NCBI RefSeq assembly: GCF_015694405.1
Contig: NZ_JADQDB010000007.1
Span: 62,001 to 126,000 of the forward strand
Direction: 5' to 3'
Source: Pelagibacterium limicola
GTDB lineage: Bacteria; Pseudomonadota; Alphaproteobacteria; Rhizobiales; Devosiaceae
Length of the DNA stretch: 64,000 bases
A program made the position numbers and the translations under genes. Shown in pieces: positions 57,338-64,000 of the stretch. The first letter of the stretch is position 1; every line of letters begins with the position of its first letter. The notes below the pieces were generated by a model. That model had not been told where the DNA came from and did not search any database. It worked only from the letters and a program-made list of their open reading frames with translations.

Positions 57338-58782
57338 TGGCCTCCATCTTTCCTGGCTGCGGGCTTCTTGGCCAGAGCTTTTGCCGTGGTCGCCTTTGCG
57401 GCAGGTTGTTTTGCCGCCGCCGGTTTGGCCGCAGGCTTGGCGGCCGCAGCTTTGCCGCTCTTGTTCGCCGCCCCGGTCTTGGCGGGCGCTTCAGGAACCG
57501 GCTTGTCGTCTGCCTTCTTCGCAGCGGGCTTTTTTGCCGCGCCGGACTTCGACGCCGCACCGGTTTTTGCCGGCGCTTCCGCCTTGGCCTCGGCGGGCTT
57601 GGCTGCCGGCTTTTTGGCAGCAGACTTTTTGGCCGTCGCGGGCTTGGGCGCGGGCGCATCGCCTGCAAAGCCCGGATGCACCACCGCGCCGCCGCTGGTC
57701 AGGAGCGTCGCCTTGACCAGTTCATCTTCGGCATTGACCGCGATGGCCTTCTTGTCCTTGTCGATCATCGTCTCGAGGAAGGCGAGAAGGTTCTTGGCAT
57801 AAAGCTGGGAAGCGGTCGCTGCGACCTTGCCGGCCAGGTTAAGCGTACCCAGGATGGTGACGTCCTTGTGCACCACCACCTTGCCCGGTTGCGTCAATTC
57901 GACATTGCCCCCACGCTCGGCAGCCAAATCGACAATCACCGATCCCGGCGCCATCGATTCCACCATCGCCTTGCTGACAAGGCGTGGCGCCGGACGGCCT
58001 GGAATGAGCGCAGTGGTGATGACGATGTCCTGCTTGGCGATATGCCCGGCAACCAGTTCGGCCTGCGCCGCCTGTTCTTCCTTGGTCAATTCGCGAGCAT
58101 AGCCACCCGTGCCCGACGCGTCTTTGAGCGCTTCGGTCATGATGAATTTTGCGCCCAGCGATTCCACCTGCTCACCTGCCGCCGCCCGCACATCGGTTGC
58201 CGACACCGCCGCGCCGAGACGCCGCGCCGTCGCAATCGCCTGCAACCCTGCAACGCCGGCACCCATCACGAACACCTTGGCCGCACGCACCGTGCCCGCC
58301 GCCGTCATCATCATCGGCAGCGCCCGGTCGAAGGCCGCGGATGCGTCGATCACCGCCTGGTAGCCCGCAAGGTTGGCCTGTGAGGACAGAACGTCCATCA
58401 CCTGCGCGCGGGTGATGCGCGGCATCAGCTCCATCGCGAACACCCGGAGCCCTGACTTGGCCAGCGCCTTGAGCGCGGCCTCGTTGCCATGGGGATCCAT
58501 GATCGCCAGAACCAGCGCATCCTTGTTGAGGCCCGCAAGCGCGGAAGCCTCGGGCCGCCGCACCGCGAGCAGCACATTGGCGCCCTTGAGCGCCGCCGCA
58601 GCCGTCGCCGCCACATCGGCGCCCGCGGCTTTGTAAAGTGCGTCCGGAATACGCGAGGCCTCACCGGCCCCCTTTTCTACGCTCACCGTCGCCCCGAGGC
58701 CGATCAGCTTCGTGACGCTTTCGGGCGTCGCCGCAACGCGGGTTTCACCCCCGATGCGCTCGCGCAATACGGCAATCTTCAT
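57334..58782 (-). CDS. pntAA: NAD(P) transhydrogenase alpha subunit, NAD-binding part, with a long Lys/Ala/Pro tail
   Basis: NAD-binding dI component of the proton-translocating transhydrogenase. Residues 1-374 are the normal dI fold: [20 protein letters not shown] at the start, [20 protein letters not shown] for NAD, and [16 protein letters not shown] later. After residue 375 comes a tail of about 108 residues built of Lys, Ala and Pro with repeats such as [16 protein letters not shown], resembling histone H1-like tails. Normal subunits end soon after the core or continue directly into the membrane part. The reading frame is open to the coupling stop. Confidence 0.92.
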   Translation of the reverse strand: MKIAVLRERIGGETRVAATPESVTKLIGLGATVSVEKGAGEASRIPDALYKAAGADVAATAAAALKGANVLLAVRRPEASALAGLNKDALVLAIMDPHGNEAALKALAKSGLRVFAMELMPRITRAQVMDVLSSQANLAGYQAVIDASAAFDRALPMMMTAAGTVRAAKVFVMGAGVAGLQAIATARRLGAAVSATDVRAAAGEQVESLGAKFIMTEALKDASGTGGYARELTKEEQAAQAELVAGHIAKQDIVITTALIPGRPAPRLVSKAMVESMAPGSVIVDLAAERGGNVELTQPGKVVVHKDVTILGTLNLAGKVAATASQLYAKNLLAFLETMIDKDKKAIAVNAEDELVKATLLTSGGAVVHPGFAGDAPAPKPATAKKSAAKKPAAKPAEAKAEAPAKTGAASKSGAAKKPAAKKADDKPVPEAPAKTGAANKSGKAAAAKPAAKPAAAKQPAAKATTAKALAKKPAARKDGGQ

Positions 58783-58878
58783 TTGCCCCTACCCTTTCAC
58801 AGCCCGACCGGATGTTCCCGGCCGGCACCCCACACTATCTGCGCCCGGAATTGCCGACCGGCCGAAGACGAGAAAATT

Positions 58879-59052
58879 CTAGAAAATGAACAGGAAATAG
58901 AGAACGGCCAGGATGATTACGTTGGCAATGATGCCCCATTTGACGAGCTGAAGAAACGCCTTGTAGGTCCCGGAATGCTCCTCGAAATCCTTGTCCTTCT
59001 GCTTTGCGCTGATCGGCTTGTTCGAAAAGGTCGCTACATGCTGTTCGGCCAT
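58879..59052 (-). CDS. aa3-type cytochrome c oxidase subunit IV
   Basis: A 57-residue protein found by reading the sequence directly. It starts MAEQHVATFSNKPISAKQKD, continues with an acidic/His middle and ends in one membrane helix (KWGIIANVIILAVLYFLFIF). This is the bacterial aa3-type oxidase subunit IV (COX4_pro_2) pattern. ATG 59052 has AGAGGA 5 nt upstream. It lies between pepF and pntAA on the same strand. The other oxidase genes are not in this window. Confidence 0.85.
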   Translation of the reverse strand: MAEQHVATFSNKPISAKQKDKDFEEHSGTYKAFLQLVKWGIIANVIILAVLYFLFIF

Positions 59053-59086
59053 ATCTATCCTCTAAAGTCAGTCCGTCTGTCGCCCA

Positions 59087-60892
59087 TCAAGGGCGCGTTG
59101 CATCCAACTCGTCGATCAGCCTTTCGATCATCGAAAGCCCGAGCGACCAGAACCCGGGATCCCGGGCATCGAGCCCGAAGGGCGCAAGCAGTTCGGAGTG
59201 ATGTTTAGATCCCCCAGCCTCGAGCAGCGCGAAATACCGCTCGGCAAACCCTTCGTTCGCTTTCTCATACTGCGCATAAAGCGAGTTCACAAGGCAGTCC
59301 CCGAAAGCATAGGCATAGACGTAGAAGGGTGCGTGGATGAAATGCCCGATATAGGTCCAGAGCGTTTCGTATCCCTCATTGAGATTTATCCCTGAACCCA
59401 GGCTTTCCGCTGAAACCTCCATCCAGAACGTCTCGATCTCTTCGGTCCGCAATTCCCCTTGGCGCCGTGCCGTGTGCACCTTGCGCTCGAAGCTGTAAAA
59501 CGAGATCTGCCGCACCACGGTGTTGAGCATATCCTCGACCTTGGAGGCCAGAAGCGCAAACCGCTGTTTCGGATCGGTCGCCGCATCGAGCAGCGAGCGG
59601 AACGTCAGCATCTCGCCAAAGACGCTTGCCGTCTCTGCCAGCGTCAGGGGCGTTGGCGCCATCAACTCGCCCTGCTTGGCCGCGAGCCGCTGATGCACCC
59701 CGTGTCCCAACTCGTGCGCGAGTGTCATCACGTCCCGCGCCTTGCCCATATAGTTGAGCATCAGATAAGGGTGCACGGTTGTGACCGTCGGATGTGCAAA
59801 AGCGCCCGAAGCCTTGCCCTCGCGAACCGGCGCATCAATCCAGCCTTTTTCAAAAAACGGCGCGGCGATCTCGACCAGTCTTGGCGAGAACCGCCCATAG
59901 GCATCGAGCACTGTGGTCTTTGCCGTTTCCCAGTCGAATATCCGGTCGTCGCTCATCGGCAGTGGCGCATTGCGGTCCCAGGCGTCGAGCCTGTCTTTCC
60001 CGAACCACTCTGCCTTCATCTTGTAATAGCGGTGCGAGAGCCTGGGATAGGCCTCGCGCACCGCGGTCTCCAGCGCTTCCACCACCTCGCGCTCGACCGA
60101 GTTGGCAAGGTGCCGGCTATCGGCAATGTCCTTGTAGCCGCGCCAGCGGTCAGAGATTTCCTTGTCCTTGGCGAGCACGTTGGTGATGTGGGTGAAGAGC
60201 CGCTTGTTCTCGGAAAGCGTCTTGGTCAGCGCCCCGAACGCCGCCTTGCGCTTTTCCTCTTCCTTCTCGCTCATCCGCGAAAGCGTCTGTTCGAGCCCGA
60301 GCGTTTCACCCGCCACATCGAACTTGAGCGCCGCCATCGTCTCGTCGAACAGGCGATTCCACGCTGCATGGCCGGTCACGTACTTGTCGTGGAAAAGCTC
60401 TTCGACCCGGTCCTCGAGCTGGTAGGGCCGGGACTTGCGCAACTCCTCGAACCAGGGCTTGTAGCGTGCTAGCCCCACGTCCCGCGCAAAGGCCGCATCG
60501 AGCACGCCATCCTCGATACGGTTGATCTCGAGCGTAAAGAACAAGGTCCGCGTCGAAAGCGTGGTGAGCTTCTCCTGCGTATCGCCGAGGAATTTCACCC
60601 GGTTCGGATCCTGCGTGTTCTGCGCATAATTGAGATAGGCAAAGGCGGACAGCCGCCCGAATACCGCGTCGAGCTTCTCATACCGCCCGACCGCCTCGAT
60701 GAGCTTGTCTCCAGCCGCAAGCTCCGAGAGTTTCCCCTTGTATTCCGCCTCGAACGCGTTGGTTTCCTTCTCGAGGAACGCCAGATCCGCCTTGACCTCG
60801 TCCGACCCGGTGCCGGGATAAAGATCGGAAAGATCCCACTCGGGCAATTCTCCGAACGCGTTGTGACCCGCTTGCGGCTGGGAAACGGCCAT
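59087..60892 (-). CDS. pepF: M3 family oligoendopeptidase
   Basis: A 601-residue zinc oligopeptidase of the PepF/M3B group; cleaves short cytoplasmic peptides. The metal motif is HELGHG in MTLAHELGHGVHQRLAAK, with the third ligand in the following helix (TLAETASVFGEML). The N-terminal WDLSDLYPG is typical. ATG 60892 has GAGGAG 9 nt upstream and is preferred over the TTG two codons earlier. Confidence 0.93.
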   Translation of the reverse strand: MAVSQPQAGHNAFGELPEWDLSDLYPGTGSDEVKADLAFLEKETNAFEAEYKGKLSELAAGDKLIEAVGRYEKLDAVFGRLSAFAYLNYAQNTQDPNRVKFLGDTQEKLTTLSTRTLFFTLEINRIEDGVLDAAFARDVGLARYKPWFEELRKSRPYQLEDRVEELFHDKYVTGHAAWNRLFDETMAALKFDVAGETLGLEQTLSRMSEKEEEKRKAAFGALTKTLSENKRLFTHITNVLAKDKEISDRWRGYKDIADSRHLANSVEREVVEALETAVREAYPRLSHRYYKMKAEWFGKDRLDAWDRNAPLPMSDDRIFDWETAKTTVLDAYGRFSPRLVEIAAPFFEKGWIDAPVREGKASGAFAHPTVTTVHPYLMLNYMGKARDVMTLAHELGHGVHQRLAAKQGELMAPTPLTLAETASVFGEMLTFRSLLDAATDPKQRFALLASKVEDMLNTVVRQISFYSFERKVHTARRQGELRTEEIETFWMEVSAESLGSGINLNEGYETLWTYIGHFIHAPFYVYAYAFGDCLVNSLYAQYEKANEGFAERYFALLEAGGSKHHSELLAPFGLDARDPGFWSLGLSMIERLIDELDATRP

Positions 60893-60964
60893 CGGCAAAA
60901 GCTCCTCGAAATTCCTTCTAAACCGGGGCGCACCTTATCCAGTCGCCCCCTCAGTGCCAAGCGG

Positions 60965-61365
60965 CTACCGCCCGTCGGTGAATTGCACCAGATCCCAGAG
61001 AGTCCCGTAAAGATCCTCGAACACCGCCACCGTACCGTACGGCATTTCTTTCGGCGCGCGCACGAAGTTTACCCCTGCCGCGAGGAAGGCCTGATAGTCG
61101 CGCGTGAAATCGTCGGTGCCCAGAAAAAGAAACACGCGCCCGCCGGACTGATTGCCGATGAACTCTTGCTGATGCGGAGTTGCCGCTCGCGCCAGAAGGA
61201 TGGAAGCCGACCCTCGCCTTTCGGCTTCACCACAACCCAGCGTTTGTCCTGCTCGGGCTGATAGCTGTCCTCGACAAGCTCGAAACCGAGCTTGTCGACA
61301 TAAAAATCGATCGCTTCGTCATAGTCGCGCACCACCAGCGCGACGTGTACGAGCTTGCGGTTCAT
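60965..61365 (-). pseudogene. VOC family (glyoxalase/bleomycin-resistance-like) gene with a frameshift
   Basis: The start MNRKLVHVALVVRDYDEAID and FYVDKLGFELVEDSYQ form the first half of a VOC metal-enzyme fold. After residue 52 (KPKGEGR, near 61206-61209) the frame continues as unrelated sequence and stops. In the next frame the second half is intact: ASILLARAATPHQQEF, then SGGRVFLFLGTDDFTRDYQA, AAGVNFVRAPKEMPYGTVAV and FEDLYGTLWDLVQF to the stop at 60965. The loss of one G in a C-G-G-G context explains it. It may be real decay, a programmed event or a sequencing error. Confidence 0.85.
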
Positions 61366-61389
61366 CCCGGCCTTCCCGCGTTCTTTAGC

Positions 61390-61404
61390 TTAAAACCCTG
61401 TTAA
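61390..61404. promoter_or_regulatory. predicted CtrA-binding site upstream of the sigma-54 regulator
   Basis: TTAA-AACCCTG-TTAA is a perfect CtrA site. It lies 93 nt from the regulator start and 24 nt from the VOC start on the other strand. Confidence 0.68.
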
Positions 61405-61497
61405 GCCATCGCCCCTAACCTGACCCAAATCGGCACACATTGCGATTCGCTGCAATGTGCCGGACAAGTTGGCGTTTCCGGGAGTGATCTTTCCTTT

Positions 61498-62973
61498 ATG
61501 CATAAGGTTTTGATCGTCGACGACGATCCGGTTCAGTGCCGGTTGGCGAGCGAAGTTGTCGAGCGGGCGGGCTTTGCCCCCTACGTCGCCCATTCCGGCG
61601 TGGAAGCAATGACATTGCTCAGGGAAGTGCCGGGTATTGCGGCCATGCTGCTCGATCTCGTCATGCCCGATATGGACGGCATGGCCGTCCTCGAAGCGCT
61701 CAGGCGCGAGGATTACGCGATTCCCGTGATCGTGATGACCGCACAATCCTCGCTCGATACTGTCGTGTCGGCCATGCGGCTAGGCGCCACCGACTTTTTC
61801 GTCAAGCCGGTTGCCCCCGAACGCATCACGGTTTCGCTGCGCAACGCACTGAAACTCGGCACGCTCGAAACCACGCTCCAGGCCGAACGCGCCCGTAAGT
61901 CGGGCACGTTCACCTTTTCCCATATCATCTCGAAAAGCCCGGCAATGGCCCGCCCCCTGGCGCTCGGCCGCAAGGCCGCCGGAAGCACCATTCCGGTTCT
62001 CATCGAAGGGGAATCCGGTGTCGGCAAGGAACTGCTTGCCCGCGCCATCCAGGGCACCGGCGAGCGGGCCGGCAAGCCCTTCGTCGCCGTCAATTGCGGC
62101 GCCATTCCCGCCAATCTCGTCGAATCCATCCTTTTCGGCCACATCAAGGGTGCCTTTACCGGCGCGGTCGCCGACGCACCCGGCAAATTCCGCGAGGCGC
62201 ATAACGGCACCCTGTTCCTCGATGAGGTGGGCGAGCTTCCCCCCGAAACACAGGTCAAGCTCCTGCGCGCCCTCCAGGAGGGAGAGATCGAGCCTGTTGG
62301 GGCCGCAAAGCCTGTCCGCGTCAATGTCCGAGTCATATCAGCAACCAACCGCCGCCTTTTGAACCTCGCGCGCGACGGCGTCTTTCGCGAGGACCTTTAC
62401 TACCGCCTCAACGTCTTTCCCATTTACGTGCCACCGCTGCGCGATCGCATGGACGACGTTCCGGCCCTCGTTGAAGCCTTCATTGCCCGCTTTGCTGCCG
62501 AGGAGGGCCGCCGCGTTTCGGCGATCTCGCCAGAGGCGCTCGAACTCCTCATGGCGCACGATTGGCCCGGCAATATCCGCCAGCTCGAAAACGCGGTCTT
62601 CCGCGCCGTCGTATTGGCCGAGACGCCCGCCCTACAGCCCGCCGACTTCCCTCAAATTCTCGCTGCCCACCGCGGCGCCGACGAAGCGCGCATTGTTCCC
62701 CCTTCCCTCTTTACCCCCGCCGAGCCTGTCCATATCGACGCGGCGGTAGCGCTCCCGCGCCTACCGGATCCCGTCCCCATCGCCATCCCCGACCGTTTTC
62801 TCGACGCTTCGGGTAACCTGCTGCCCCTGGCCGAAATCGAAAAGGAGTTGATCGCCTTCGCGATTTCCCACAACGCAGGCCGCATGGCTCAGGTCGCCCG
62901 CCAGCTCGGCATCGGGCGCTCGACCCTTTATCGCAAGCTCAGGGAATACGGGCTCGACAGCGATGTTGCCTGA
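61498..62973 (+). CDS. sigma-54-dependent response regulator (NtrC type)
   Basis: A 491-residue three-domain regulator. Receiver (1-120): acidic pocket DDD at 8-10, phosphorylated Asp 53 in MLLDLVMPDMDG and Lys 103 in FFVKPV. AAA+ domain (about 140-375): Walker A GESGVGKE (171-178), the sigma-54 contact loop GAFTGA (218-223) and RALQEGEIEPVG. C-terminal Fis-type helix-turn-helix: AQVARQLGIGRSTLYRKLRE. A linker of about 65 residues lies before the helix-turn-helix. No sensor kinase is adjacent. A CtrA box is upstream. Confidence 0.92.
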   Translation: MHKVLIVDDDPVQCRLASEVVERAGFAPYVAHSGVEAMTLLREVPGIAAMLLDLVMPDMDGMAVLEALRREDYAIPVIVMTAQSSLDTVVSAMRLGATDFFVKPVAPERITVSLRNALKLGTLETTLQAERARKSGTFTFSHIISKSPAMARPLALGRKAAGSTIPVLIEGESGVGKELLARAIQGTGERAGKPFVAVNCGAIPANLVESILFGHIKGAFTGAVADAPGKFREAHNGTLFLDEVGELPPETQVKLLRALQEGEIEPVGAAKPVRVNVRVISATNRRLLNLARDGVFREDLYYRLNVFPIYVPPLRDRMDDVPALVEAFIARFAAEEGRRVSAISPEALELLMAHDWPGNIRQLENAVFRAVVLAETPALQPADFPQILAAHRGADEARIVPPSLFTPAEPVHIDAAVALPRLPDPVPIAIPDRFLDASGNLLPLAEIEKELIAFAISHNAGRMAQVARQLGIGRSTLYRKLREYGLDSDVA

Positions 62974-63120
62974 AAGCCGCACCTGCCGGTTTGTTGTGTT
63001 CACAAGCGCGGCACAGTGTTGGCCGGTTAATCGCCCTTTTGTAGATTTCGCTCAAAGTTCGTGCGGAATCGGACAGAATTAAAGGTCTGGCGCGCAACCG
63101 CATGTTTAAAGAGGGCTTGG

Positions 63121-64000
63121 GTGAATTTTAAAACCTTGATTTTGGGACTGGGGCTGGGCGGCCTTACTGCCCTTGCGCCGCTTCCGCTTGCCGTTCCTTC
63201 CGCCGCCGCTTTTGAAACGGTCCTGGTCGGTGAAGTCGCCACCACTCGGATTGTCGTCGCGCCTCCGCGCAATGCGCTCGAGCGCACCATCCGCGACGGC
63301 CTGCGCGATGCCATCGCCGCCGCCCCAGCTGGCAGCCGCGCCCGCACCGATGCCGAGCAACTCTATTATTTCTACGGCGCCCGACACTTCGCCCCCTTGT
63401 GGCTGGTTGAGGACGAGACCGGCCGCACTGTCTTTACCCCCGCCGCCCAGGGCGTCGTCGACCTTTTCGGCCGCGCCCATCTGGAGGGGCTCGACCCCAC
63501 CGACTACCTCACCCCGGCCCTCGATATCCCGGCGGCAATGAACGACCCCCAGCGTTTGGCTGCGCTCGAAGGCGAATTTTCCGCTGCCATGCTGCGCTAT
63601 GCCCAAGACGCGCGCTCTGGCCGGCTAGACCCGAGGTCCGTTTCCGGCAATATCGATGTCCCGATCAAGCGGGTCAACGAGAAGGCCCTGCTCGAAAGGC
63701 TTTCGGCATCGCGCGATCCCGCCGCGATCCTCCAGACCTTCCATCCCGCCCACCGCGAATTTCTTGCCCTGCGCGACCTGCTCGCCCGCCATTACGACGG
63801 CTCCATTGCGCCGGTTCAGGCCATCCCGGACGGCAACCTCATTCGGGTTGGCATGACCGACCCACGCATTCCGCTCCTGCGTGAGCGGCTCGGCTCCTCC
63901 GCCGGCGACGCCGATCTCGCTTCGGTCTACGACGAAGCGCTCGCCACCGAAGTCCGAAAATTTCAGTCCGGCATGGGGCTCAACCCCGACGGCGTTGTCG
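63121..64000 (+). CDS. L,D-transpeptidase (YcbB-like), N-terminal part, runs off the window
   Basis: At least 293 residues, cut by the right edge. A signal peptide of about 29 residues ends PSAAA. The LD-transpeptidase scaffold is seen in LYYFYGARHFAPLWL (family Y-x-x-R-x-x-x-P-L-W), and a peptidoglycan-binding segment begins EVRKFQSGMGLNPDG. The catalytic domain should follow. The GTG at 63121 has GAGGG 5 nt upstream; an ATG at 63102 is in another frame. It would make 3-3 cross-links in the cell wall. Confidence 0.85.
   Translation, partial: MNFKTLILGLGLGGLTALAPLPLAVPSAAAFETVLVGEVATTRIVVAPPRNALERTIRDGLRDAIAAAPAGSRARTDAEQLYYFYGARHFAPLWLVEDETGRTVFTPAAQGVVDLFGRAHLEGLDPTDYLTPALDIPAAMNDPQRLAALEGEFSAAMLRYAQDARSGRLDPRSVSGNIDVPIKRVNEKALLERLSASRDPAAILQTFHPAHREFLALRDLLARHYDGSIAPVQAIPDGNLIRVGMTDPRIPLLRERLGSSAGDADLASVYDEALATEVRKFQSGMGLNPDGVV

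Overview
The window is 64 kb of GC-rich DNA with alphaproteobacterial gene content and order. The RcdA, TrcR (DUF1013), DUF1192, DUF4164-ZapA, aa3-type cytochrome oxidase subunit IV and three-gene pntAA/pntAB/pntB loci point to the Hyphomicrobiales. Several gene orders suggest a Devosia/Pelagibacterium-like member; that last step is inference. Almost everything is ordinary chromosomal core. There is no prophage, insertion sequence, CRISPR array, rRNA or tRNA that I can see.

Layout. 1-638 is structured non-coding DNA with inverted repeats. 639-7198 holds an ABC-F ATPase, a lipoprotein, an AzgA-type purine permease, a BenE-type transporter and an outer-membrane beta-barrel. 7360-25275 is a long, mostly minus-strand run: glmM, a methyltransferase, ftsH, tilS, cpoB, pal, tolB-tolA-tolR-tolQ, ybgC, ruvB, a membrane protein, ruvA, ruvC, a GGDEF gene (plus strand), yebC, ymdB and fau. 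Tol-Pal, division and Holliday-junction genes are chained by 1-8 nt overlaps. A 6S RNA lies just upstream of fau. 25569-30352 is a vitamin B12 cassette (cobalamin riboswitch, a chelatase-like/[2Fe-2S] protein, BtuFCD-like transporter, small methyltransferase) placed between 6S RNA and a DUF4164-zapA-MOSC operon. 31802-40608 is the carbon cluster tkt-gap-pgk-fba, followed by a ThiE-like gene, a Sel1 gene, efp and suhB. 40717-42749 encodes a MotA/TolQ-like plus MotB/OmpA-like pair resembling ZorA/ZorB but without ZorC/ZorD.

42822-50068 contains an MsbA-type exporter, rpmE, the cell-cycle genes rcdA and trcR, a glycosyltransferase, TauE, two DUF465 genes and rpsU. 50215-61365 contains purEK, a TadE-like protein with a Gly/Asn-rich tail, a hydrolase, a FrnE-like protein, a LysE exporter, the transhydrogenase operon, a 57-residue oxidase subunit IV, PepF and a frameshifted VOC gene. 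61498-64000 has a sigma-54 response regulator and the start of an L,D-transpeptidase.

The most interesting signals are regulatory. Four perfect TTAA-N7-TTAA CtrA boxes occur, all intergenic: upstream of the outer-membrane protein gene, pal, the rcdA-side intergenic region and the sigma-54 regulator. The third sits directly upstream of what looks like an unannotated small RNA (46222-46320, minus) with a UUCG hairpin, a pyrimidine-rich anti-Shine-Dalgarno loop and an intrinsic terminator. The window therefore ties envelope, division and CtrA-turnover genes into one plausible cell-cycle circuit.
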